Source of the DNA: Actinomycetes bacterium
GTDB lineage: Bacteria > Actinomycetota > Acidimicrobiia > Acidimicrobiales > Microtrichaceae
DNA length: 5,833 bases
Reading direction: 5' to 3'
Assembly (NCBI GenBank): GCA_023437745.1
Contig: JAEZFI010000246.1
Coordinates: 1-5,833 of the forward strand
Both the position numbers and the translations under genes were made by a program. Positions 1-5,588 of the stretch are shown piece by piece. Each line of letters begins with the position of its first letter. Position 1 is the first letter of the stretch. The notes under the pieces are model-generated. The model was not told the origin of the DNA, searched no databases, and saw nothing but the letters and a program-made list of their open reading frames with translations.

Positions 1-70
1 CCACACCCGCGTGTACCAGCCCTCCGGCCGACGCCGAGGAGGCCCCCGCCAACCACGCCTACGATCCTGA
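1..70 (+). CDS. C-terminal tail of an IS481-type transposase (partial, left edge)
   Basis: An open frame enters from the left edge (first whole codon at position 2) and stops at the TGA at 68-70. It gives about 22 residues, beginning HTRVYQPSG and continuing as a basic Arg/Gly/Pro tail. From memory, actinobacterial IS481-family DDE transposases commonly end with a TRDYQP-type motif followed by a Pro/Gly/Arg-rich tail, and the TR-x-YQP-x-G pattern here fits that. The stop lies one base before tandem repeats that look like an insertion-sequence end, which supports the call. The fragment is very short, and no catalytic residues are inside the window. Whether the full gene to the left is intact cannot be judged. 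It could instead be a chance frame in GC-rich DNA. Confidence 0.45.
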   Translation, partial: HTRVYQPSGRRRGGPRQPRLRS

Positions 71-71
71 C

Positions 72-121
72 TGTCCACGATGTCCCGCGACACGAGTGTC
101 CACGATGTTGCGCGACAGAAC
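72..121 (+). repeat. Two tandem 25-bp repeats, probable insertion-sequence terminal region
   Basis: Units at 72-96 and 97-121 both begin TGTCCACGATGT and continue to GCGACA. They match at 19 of the first 21 positions, then diverge in the last four. Each unit contains a short imperfect palindrome, TGTcccgcGACA at 81-92 and TGTTGCGCGACA at 106-117. I recall sequences of this style, a TGTCCACGATGT core followed by GCGACA, flanking IS481-type elements in actinobacteria, where element ends begin TG and finish CA. If so, the element may end at the CA of 116-117. The position just after the transposase-like stop at 70 agrees. The repeat itself is seen directly; the identity as an IS end is inferred. 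Confidence 0.6.
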
Positions 122-125
122 AGCG

Positions 126-135
126 CCAGATCTGG
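126..135. repeat. Perfect 10-bp palindrome
   Basis: CCAGATCTGG at 126-135 is a perfect inverted repeat. After one mismatched pair it extends by GC/GC to 123-138. It lies between the insertion-sequence-like repeats and the end of kgd. As RNA it would give only a weak hairpin (GATC loop) with no U-tract, so I do not call it a terminator. It may be a protein-binding site or chance. Confidence 0.3.
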
Positions 136-155
136 AGCGTCTCACGACACAGAAC

Positions 156-191
156 GGGAGTGGGGTGGGGAGTGGGGGCGTCAGAAGGGGG
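156..191 (+). other. G-quadruplex-type G-run array at the 3' end of kgd
   Basis: The plus strand carries G-runs at 156-158, 162-165, 167-170 and 174-178, separated by loops of 3, 1 and 3 bases. A further run at 187-191 falls just inside the kgd coding region. This satisfies the standard G3+N1-7 quadruplex pattern. The plus strand is the template for kgd, so the structure would meet RNA polymerase as it leaves the gene. The kgd transcript would carry the complementary C-rich, G-poor stretch right after its stop codon, a composition also favoured for Rho loading. Either reading suggests a role in transcript ending; neither is proven from sequence. Confidence 0.5.
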
Positions 192-3100
192 CGAAGGTGC
201 GGTCGAGCAGCTCTGCCTGCTCCTGCGCGTGGATCGCCGCCTTGCCGGTGGCGGGGCTGCCCGAGTCCTCACGGCTGACCCGACGGATCGTGTACTGGTC
301 GCCGTGCGCCTCGTAGAGACGGCCCTTCACGCCGTTCCACGGGCCCATGTTCTCCGGCTCCTCCTGGAGCCACACGATCTCGCGGCAGTTCGGGTAGCGG
401 GACAGCTCCTCGGCGATCGCCTCGAACGGCCACGGGAAGAGCTGCTCGACACGGGCGACGGCGACGGGCGCGCCCAGCTCGTCGCGGCGGGTGATCGCCT
501 CGTGGCCGACCTTGCCCGACGCGAGCACGAGCCGGGTCACCGAGCCCGGGTCGATCGGGGACCGCTCGGGCATCAGCTCCAGGAAGCTGCCGTGGAGGAG
601 CTCGTCGACGCTCGACCGGTACGACTTCGCACGGAGCCCCGACTTCGGCGTGAACACGATGAGCGGCTTCCGCACGCTGCGGTGCATCTGGCGGCGGAGC
701 AGGTGGAAGTACTGCGCCGCCGTCGTGGCGTTGACGACCTGGATGTTGTCCTCGGCGGCCAGCGACATGAAGCGCTCGATGCGGGCGGAGCTGTGCTCGG
801 GGCCCTGACCCTCGTAGCCGTGGGGGAGGAGCATCACGAGACCCGACGTCTGGTGCCACTTGTCCTCGGCCGACACGATGAACTGGTCGATGATGATCTG
901 CGCGCCGTTCATGAAGTCGCCGAACTGCGCCTCCCACACCACGAGCGCCTGCGGGTTCACCACCGAGTAGCCGTACTCGAACCCGAGGGCGGCGTACTCC
1001 GAGAGCAGCGAGTCGTAGATCCAGAACTCGGTGTCGTCGCCGCACATCGCCTTGAGCAGCAGGTGCTCCTCGCCCGTCTCGTAGTCGACGAGGGTCGAGT
1101 GCCGCTGGGAGAACGTGCCCCGGCGGGTGTCCTGGCCCGAGAAGCGGACCGACGTCCCCTCGGCCAGCAGCGTGCCGATGGCGAACGACTCGGCGAGGGC
1201 CCAGTCGACCTCGCCGGCCGCCCACATCTTGTTGCGGGTCTCGAACTGCTTGGCGAGCTTCGGGTGGATGGTGAACCGCTCGGGCACCGTCGACAGCGCC
1301 GTGTAGACCTTGTCGAGCACGGCCCGGGACACGCCGGTCTCGACGTGCGGGAGGACGCCGATGGCGGGCGGGTGCGGCCGAGCCCTCGCCTCGCTCGACG
1401 GCGCCTGCTCCCGGGTCTCGTCGAGGACGCCCTGGAGCTTCACGTTGAAGTCGGCGAGGGCCTCCTCCGCCTCCTCGAGCGAGATGTCGCCACGGCGCAC
1501 CAGCGTCTCGGTGTAGAGCTTGCGGACGCTGCGCCGCTGGTCGATCGCTCGGTACATCAGCGGCTGGGTGTAGCTCGGGTCGTCGCCCTCGTTGTGGCCG
1601 TGCCGCCGGTAGCAGACCATGTCGATCACGACGTCCTTGTGGAACCGCTGGCGGTAGGCGAACGCCAGGTTCGCGACCCGGACGCAGGCCTCGGGGTCGT
1701 CGCCGTTCACGTGGAAGATGGGGGCCTGCACCGTCTTCGCCACGTCCGTGCAGTACTCGCTGCTGCGCGCCGCGTCGGGCGAGGTGGTGAAGCCGAGCTG
1801 GTTGTTGATGATCACGTGGATCGTGCCGCCGACCCGGTAGCCCTTGATCAGCGACAGGTTCAGGGTCTCGGCCACGACGCCCTGGCCGGCGAACGCGGCG
1901 TCGCCGTGCATCAGGACCGGCAGCACCGGGAAGCGGAAGCTCCGGTCGTACGGGATCTGGTCCATCTGCGCGCGGGCCATGCCCTCGACGACCGGGTTCA
2001 CGGCCTCGAGGTGGCTCGGGTTCGCCGCCAGCTCGACCGGGATGGTGTTGCCCTTGCGCGAGGTGAAGACGCCGGTCTGGCCGAGGTGGTACTTCACGTC
2101 GCCCGAGCCCTGGATCGAGTCGGGGTCGACCCAGCCCTCGAACTCCTTGAACAGCTGCTCCTGGGACTTGCCCACGATGTTGACCAGCACGTTCAGGCGA
2201 CCGCGGTGCGCCATGCCGAGCGTGGCGCCGCGCAGCCCCTCGTCCGCGCCTCGCTGGAGGATGGCGTCGAGGATCGGGATGAGCGACTCGGCGCCCTCGA
2301 GCCCGAACCGCTTCTGCCCCACGAACTTCGTGCCGAGGAACTTCTCGAGCGCCTCGGCCGCGTTCAGGCGGTCGAGGATGTGCCGCTGCTCGTCGAGGTC
2401 GATGGTGCTCTTGGCGCCCTCGACCTGCTCCTGCATCCAGCGCTTCTCCTCGACGCTCTGGATGTGGGTGTACTCGATGCCGATCGTCCGGCAGTACGCA
2501 TCGCGCAGCGTGTGCAGGATGTCGCCGAGCTTCATGCGCTCCTTGCCGCCGACCGGGGCGTACACGCTCTGCTCCAGACCGGTCAGGAACTCGCGGTCGA
2601 GGTCCCAGATGGTGAGGCCGTAGGTGGCGGGGTCCAGCTCGGCGTGCATCTCGGGCGGCTCGGCCGCCAGCGGGTCGAGGTCGGCGATCAGGTGACCGCG
2701 CACCCGGTGCATGTTGATGAGGTTGGCGACCTGCATCTGCTTGGCGATCATCGACTCTTCGCGGTCGACCGGGTTCACGTCCCTGCGCCACTGCACGGCG
2801 GTGTAGGGCACCCCGATGGAGGCGAAGATCGACTCGTAGAAGTTCTCCTCGCCCAGCAGCAGGTCGGCCACCTGCTTGAGGAAGATCCCGGACTCGGCGC
2901 CCTGGATGATCCGGTGGTCGTAGGTCGACGAGATCGTCATGACCTTGGAGATGCCGAGGTCGGCGATGGTGTGCGGGTCCGCAGCCGCGTAGGCGGTGGG
3001 GAAGCCGAGCGAGCCGACGCCCACGATCACGCCCTGGCCCGGCATGAGGCGGGGGACCGAGCGCTCGGTGCCGATGGTGCCGGGGTTGGTGAGGGTGACC

Positions 3101-3828
3101 GTGGCACCCGCGAAGTCGTCCGGCGTCAGCTTGTTCGAGTTGGCCTTGCGGATCATCTCGTCGTAGACGGCGATGAACTCGGCGAACGTCTTGGACCCGG
3201 CGTCGTGGATCACGGGCACGATCAGCGTGCGCGTGCCGTCCTTCTTCTCCATGTCGACGGCGAGGCCGAGGTTCACGGGCTTGTCGCTGACGACCCGCGG
3301 CTTGCCGTCGGCCCCCACGAGGTACGACCGGTTCATGGCGGGCACGTGGTCGGCGATGGCGCGCACCACCGCGTAGCCGATGATGTGCGTGAAGCTGACC
3401 TTCCCGCCGCGGGTGCGGCCGAGGTAGCCGTTGATCACGGACCGGTTGACCTCGAGGAGCTTGGCCGGGATCTCACGGAAGCTGGTCGCCGTCGGGACGC
3501 CGAGGCTGGCCGTCATGTTCTCGGCGATGCGGGCGGCGACGCCGCGGATCGGCTCGCCGGGCTCCTCGGCGGGTGCAACCGGCTCGCCTGCGGCCGCCGG
3601 AGCGGGCGCGGGCTTCGCTGCGGGCGCCGCCGGAGCGGCCGTCGCACTGCCGTTGCCGTCCGTGGGCGTCGGTGGGACGGGGGCGGAGTGCCCGAGCGGG
3701 CGGTAGTCGGCAAAGAAGTCCTGCCAGGTCTCGCTCACCGTCGAGGGGTCGGCGGTGAACTGCTCGAACATCTCGTCGACAAGCCACGCGTTCGGACCCA
3801 TGACATCGTTGCGGAGATCGTCGCTCAC
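181..3828 (-). CDS. kgd: Multifunctional 2-oxoglutarate metabolism enzyme (fused E2-E1 2-oxoglutarate dehydrogenase/decarboxylase)
   Basis: This 1215-residue cytoplasmic protein matches the actinobacterial Kgd/OdhA family, close to the roughly 1230 residues of the mycobacterial enzyme. In the family it performs the ThDP-dependent E1 step on 2-oxoglutarate (TCA cycle), with decarboxylase and 2-hydroxy-3-oxoadipate synthase side activities. Visible layout: an N-terminal helical segment (about 11-43, NAWLVDEMFEQF to WQDFFADY); an Ala/Pro linker (46-92); an E2-type succinyltransferase core (93-330) with the active-site motif STYDHRIIQG at 301-310 (His305); and the E1 region from about 360. The E1 region has GMAHRGRLNVL (538-548), the ThDP/Mg GD-to-NN motif (G642-D643 to N675-N676) and a transketolase pyrimidine-binding domain (about 870-1065). 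There is no lipoyl domain, as expected for this family; Gln309 replaces the Asp of the classical DHRxxDG motif, also family-typical as I recall. I chose the GTG at 3826-3828 because a TAGGCT box lies six bases upstream; the internal ATG at codon 10 has no Shine-Dalgarno sequence. The gene is divergent from xth. In mycobacteria GarA inhibits this enzyme and acetyl-CoA activates it; garA is not in this window. Confidence 0.96.
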   Translation of the reverse strand: MSDDLRNDVMGPNAWLVDEMFEQFTADPSTVSETWQDFFADYRPLGHSAPVPPTPTDGNGSATAAPAAPAAKPAPAPAAAGEPVAPAEEPGEPIRGVAARIAENMTASLGVPTATSFREIPAKLLEVNRSVINGYLGRTRGGKVSFTHIIGYAVVRAIADHVPAMNRSYLVGADGKPRVVSDKPVNLGLAVDMEKKDGTRTLIVPVIHDAGSKTFAEFIAVYDEMIRKANSNKLTPDDFAGATVTLTNPGTIGTERSVPRLMPGQGVIVGVGSLGFPTAYAAADPHTIADLGISKVMTISSTYDHRIIQGAESGIFLKQVADLLLGEENFYESIFASIGVPYTAVQWRRDVNPVDREESMIAKQMQVANLINMHRVRGHLIADLDPLAAEPPEMHAELDPATYGLTIWDLDREFLTGLEQSVYAPVGGKERMKLGDILHTLRDAYCRTIGIEYTHIQSVEEKRWMQEQVEGAKSTIDLDEQRHILDRLNAAEALEKFLGTKFVGQKRFGLEGAESLIPILDAILQRGADEGLRGATLGMAHRGRLNVLVNIVGKSQEQLFKEFEGWVDPDSIQGSGDVKYHLGQTGVFTSRKGNTIPVELAANPSHLEAVNPVVEGMARAQMDQIPYDRSFRFPVLPVLMHGDAAFAGQGVVAETLNLSLIKGYRVGGTIHVIINNQLGFTTSPDAARSSEYCTDVAKTVQAPIFHVNGDDPEACVRVANLAFAYRQRFHKDVVIDMVCYRRHGHNEGDDPSYTQPLMYRAIDQRRSVRKLYTETLVRRGDISLEEAEEALADFNVKLQGVLDETREQAPSSEARARPHPPAIGVLPHVETGVSRAVLDKVYTALSTVPERFTIHPKLAKQFETRNKMWAAGEVDWALAESFAIGTLLAEGTSVRFSGQDTRRGTFSQRHSTLVDYETGEEHLLLKAMCGDDTEFWIYDSLLSEYAALGFEYGYSVVNPQALVVWEAQFGDFMNGAQIIIDQFIVSAEDKWHQTSGLVMLLPHGYEGQGPEHSSARIERFMSLAAEDNIQVVNATTAAQYFHLLRRQMHRSVRKPLIVFTPKSGLRAKSYRSSVDELLHGSFLELMPERSPIDPGSVTRLVLASGKVGHEAITRRDELGAPVAVARVEQLFPWPFEAIAEELSRYPNCREIVWLQEEPENMGPWNGVKGRLYEAHGDQYTIRRVSREDSGSPATGKAAIHAQEQAELLDRTFAPF

Positions 3829-3834
3829 GCTCGG

Positions 3835-3840
3835 AGCCTA
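3835..3840 (-). promoter_or_regulatory. Probable -10 box of a leaderless kgd promoter
   Basis: Read on the minus strand, TAGGCT (3840 to 3835) matches the actinobacterial TANNNT -10 consensus. It is followed by six bases and then the GTG start of kgd. That spacing puts the transcription start at or next to the G of GTG, the hallmark of leaderless actinobacterial mRNAs. No Shine-Dalgarno sequence is present. No convincing -35 hexamer is seen 16-19 bases upstream, which is common for such promoters. Confidence 0.55.
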
Positions 3841-3857
3841 CCGGGCCGCGAAGGGCT

Positions 3858-3899
3858 TCTCGGGCCAGCGGACGGGCGTCTCGGGCCGGCTGACCGGCG
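3858..3899. repeat. Tandem imperfect 21-bp direct repeat in the divergent kgd/xth control region
   Basis: Units at 3858-3878 and 3879-3899 both begin TCTCGGGCC and match at 18 of 21 positions; the differences are at unit positions 10, 13 and 17. A shorter, gapped relative may lie at 3842-3856 (CGGGCCGCGAAGGGC). The second unit contains an inverted repeat, GCCGG/CCGGC, with a four-base spacer at 3885-3898. The 21-bp period equals two helical turns, so equivalent bases face the same side of the DNA. The array lies between the two outward-facing -10 boxes and could bind a regulator of one or both genes. A neutral local duplication is equally possible. Confidence 0.5.
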
Positions 3900-3915
3900 T
3901 TCCGAGGTCGCCCGC

Positions 3916-3921
3916 TAGATT
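3916..3921 (+). promoter_or_regulatory. Probable -10 box of a leaderless xth promoter
   Basis: TAGATT matches the TANNNT consensus. It is followed by seven bases and then the GTG start of xth at 3929, so transcription should begin at or beside the start codon. The nearest purine-rich stretch (GAGG at 3904-3907) is more than 20 bases from the start, too far to serve as a ribosome-binding site. A CTGACC at 3890-3895 resembles a -35 element but is about 20 bases from the -10 box, so I give it little weight. Confidence 0.55.
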
Positions 3922-3928
3922 CCGCCGC

Positions 3929-4705
3929 GTGCTGATCGCCACCTGGAACGTCAACTCCCTGAACGCCCGGATGCCCCGCGTGGAGGAGTGGGTGGCCCAG
4001 GTCCAGCCGGACGTCCTGTGCATGCAGGAGACGAAGATGTCGGACGTCCAGTTCCCGGCGATGACCTTCGACGGCCTCGGCTACGAGTCGGTCCACCACG
4101 GCCAGGGGCGGTGGAACGGCGTGGCGATCCTGTCGAAGGTCGGCATCGAGGACGCCTCGCCGGGCTTCGCCGACGGTGGGGAGCCCGATCCCGACGCCCG
4201 CATCGTGTGGGCGACCTGCGCCGGCGTCCGCATCGGCTCCGTCTACGTGCCGAACGGCCGCGAGCTGGGGCACGACCACTACGCCTACAAGCTGGCCTGG
4301 CTGGCGAGGCTCCGGCACCACCTCGACACCCACCACACCCCCGACGACCTGCTGGCGATCCTGGGCGACTGGAACGTGGCGCCGGACGACCGTGACGTCT
4401 GGGACCCCGCAGCGTTCGTCGGGTCCACCCACGTCAGCGATCCGGAGCGGCAGGCCATCGGTGCGCTGCGGGAGTGGGGTCTCGTCGACGTGTTCCGCGA
4501 GCGCTACGAGGACGGCGGGCTGTTCAGCTACTGGGACTACCGCGCCGGCGACTTCCACAAGAAGCGCGGGATGCGCATCGACTACGTGCTGGCGAGCCGC
4601 GCCCTCGCCGCTCGTTCCACCTCCGACCTCATCGACCGCAACGCACGGAAGGGCACGAAGCCGTCGGACCACGCACCGGTCCTCGCGGCCTTCGACCTGC
4701 CCTGA
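3929..4705 (+). CDS. xth: Exodeoxyribonuclease III (AP endonuclease, EEP family)
   Basis: This 258-residue protein is an ExoIII-type enzyme, close to the 268 residues of E. coli XthA. The family nicks DNA at abasic sites and removes 3'-blocking groups in base excision repair, and digests double-stranded DNA 3' to 5'. All expected catalytic residues are visible: Asn7 in TWNVNSLNAR, Glu34 in CMQETK, Tyr106 and Asn109 in YVPNG, Asp147 and Asn149 in GDWNVAP, Asp218 in RIDYVL, and Asp247-His248 in PSDHAPV. The C-terminal WDYRAGDFHKKRGMRID stretch is characteristic. The open frame runs back to 3755, but homology starts exactly at the GTG at 3929, which also follows a leaderless-type TAGATT box; the longer version would overlap kgd and add unrelated residues. 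The gene is divergent from kgd and lies 62 bp ahead of the thioesterase gene, with which it may be co-transcribed. Confidence 0.95.
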   Translation: MLIATWNVNSLNARMPRVEEWVAQVQPDVLCMQETKMSDVQFPAMTFDGLGYESVHHGQGRWNGVAILSKVGIEDASPGFADGGEPDPDARIVWATCAGVRIGSVYVPNGRELGHDHYAYKLAWLARLRHHLDTHHTPDDLLAILGDWNVAPDDRDVWDPAAFVGSTHVSDPERQAIGALREWGLVDVFRERYEDGGLFSYWDYRAGDFHKKRGMRIDYVLASRALAARSTSDLIDRNARKGTKPSDHAPVLAAFDLP

Positions 4706-4727
4706 GGCCGCACCGCTGACCGCACCT

Positions 4728-4745
4728 CCACCGACCCCGCGGTGG
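4728..4745 (+). other. Stem-loop between xth and the thioesterase gene
   Basis: CCACCG (4728-4733) and CGGTGG (4740-4745) form a six-base-pair GC-rich stem with a six-base loop. No U-tract follows, so it is not a classical intrinsic terminator. Just upstream, CCTCC at 4725-4729 is complementary to GGAGG (4756-4760) of the next gene's ribosome-binding site. The two pairings overlap at 4728-4729 and would compete. It could be an mRNA-processing, weak-termination or translation-control structure, or have no function. Confidence 0.3.
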
Positions 4746-4754
4746 TGACCGTCC

Positions 4755-4760
4755 AGGAGG
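4755..4760 (+). promoter_or_regulatory. Strong Shine-Dalgarno sequence of the thioesterase gene
   Basis: AGGAGG lies seven bases before the ATG at 4768 and fixes that start. It contrasts with the two leaderless-type starts of kgd and xth nearby. A leadered message here fits translation from a transcript begun further upstream, possibly the xth promoter. Confidence 0.85.
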
Positions 4761-4767
4761 ACCGCTG

Positions 4768-5574
4768 ATGCCCGACGACACGACCGATGGAGCCACGCCC
4801 GGGTCGACCGAACCGCCGGGCATGGGCCACCACGAGCTGTCCGAGAGCCGCTTGGGGCGTCTGCAGGCGCTCGACGTCACGCCCCGCCGGACCGAGCTGC
4901 GCCGGCTGGCCGCGGCCAACCGGATCGTGATCGATCGGTTGACCTCCACCACGGCGTCGGTGGAGGAGTTGGCCGAGGCGGCCGACGCGCTCGAGTCCGT
5001 CGCCGCGCTGCTGGCGGCGCTCCCGGGCGGTCAGTCGTACGAGGGGTTCCGCGAAGCCGCCAACGCGGGTGCGGTCCTGAGCGACGAGAAGACCGCCGCG
5101 CAGCGCCAGATCGAGAGCGGCGAGTACGGCGACGATCCCGAGCGCTACGCCTTCTTCGACCACAGCCCGTTCATCGGCCTGTCGAACCCGCTGTCGCCGC
5201 CGGTCCACCTCGAGTACCTCGAGGACCGGGTCATCGGTACGGCCGCCTTCGGCGCTGCGTACGAGGGCCCGCCCGGATGCGTCCACGGTGGCTACGTGGC
5301 GGCCGTGTTCGACGAGGTGCTCGGGGCGACGCAGTCGCTCTCGGGGACGGCAGGCATGACCGCGCGCCTCGTCGTGAACTTCCGCTCGCCCACGCCGCTC
5401 CGCCAGGAGCTGAGCCTGGTCGGCCGTCTCGTCCACCACGAGGGTCGCAAGATCACCGCGGCCGCGACCCTCCACGCCGGCGACACGTTGTGCGCGGAGG
5501 CCGAGGCGCTGTTCATCTCCTTCGACGCCGACCGGTTCCGCGCGCTCCTCGAGGCGCGCGACGGGTCGACCTGA
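4768..5574 (+). CDS. PaaI-family hotdog-fold thioesterase with N-terminal helical extension
   Basis: The C-terminal half (about residues 128-252 of 268) is a hotdog-fold domain of the PaaI/4HBT type, a family that hydrolyses acyl-CoA thioesters. The signature is GPPGCVHGGYVAAVFDEVLG at 167-186. His173-Gly174-Gly175 is the usual HGG motif, and Asp182 sits where PaaI enzymes keep their acidic catalytic residue. The following strands (TARLVVNFRSPTPL, 198-211) are also typical. Residues 1-40 look disordered and Asp/Pro/Gly-rich. Residues about 41-87 are predicted helical and rich in Ala, Glu and Leu, unlike the short N-terminus of classical ~140-residue PaaI proteins. There is no signal peptide or membrane segment, so it should be cytoplasmic. 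The start is set by AGGAGG seven bases upstream. The substrate cannot be read from sequence; fatty or aromatic acyl-CoA are both possible. It may share a transcript with xth, but no functional link is evident. Confidence 0.85.
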   Translation: MPDDTTDGATPGSTEPPGMGHHELSESRLGRLQALDVTPRRTELRRLAAANRIVIDRLTSTTASVEELAEAADALESVAALLAALPGGQSYEGFREAANAGAVLSDEKTAAQRQIESGEYGDDPERYAFFDHSPFIGLSNPLSPPVHLEYLEDRVIGTAAFGAAYEGPPGCVHGGYVAAVFDEVLGATQSLSGTAGMTARLVVNFRSPTPLRQELSLVGRLVHHEGRKITAAATLHAGDTLCAEAEALFISFDADRFRALLEARDGST

Positions 5575-5588
5575 GGGGACTCGGCGCG

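Noticed and set aside
72..121. A CRISPR array
   Set aside because: The two units are directly adjacent with no spacer between them and there are only two, so this is not a CRISPR array.
123..138. Intrinsic terminator for kgd formed by the CCAGATCTGG palindrome
   Set aside because: The palindrome would make only a very short stem around a GATC loop, and no U-tract follows on the minus-strand transcript.
80..316. Small plus-strand frames starting at 80 and 96
   Set aside because: They run from the insertion-sequence repeats into the antisense of the kgd 3' end, have no ribosome-binding site, and have Arg/Ser/Gly-rich translations without homology that I recognise.
160..3918. A 1252-codon open frame on the plus strand, antisense to all of kgd
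   Set aside because: Its translation is an Arg/Val/Leu/Asp/His-rich low-complexity sequence with no recognisable domain. It is explained by the high-GC third positions of kgd, which leave no stop codons in this antisense frame. The minus strand has unmistakable Kgd homology over its full length.
3755..3928. An N-terminally extended xth starting at the ATG at 3755
   Set aside because: The extra 58 residues resemble nothing in the ExoIII family, would overlap the kgd coding region, and include the translated 21-bp repeats. The family N-terminus aligns exactly to the GTG at 3929.
3473..4672. A 399-codon minus-strand open frame across the kgd 5' end, the intergenic region and xth
   Set aside because: It overlaps two genes with clear homology, and its translation shows only composition-driven Val/Arg/Asp/Gly runs. 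It is a shadow of GC-rich coding sequence.
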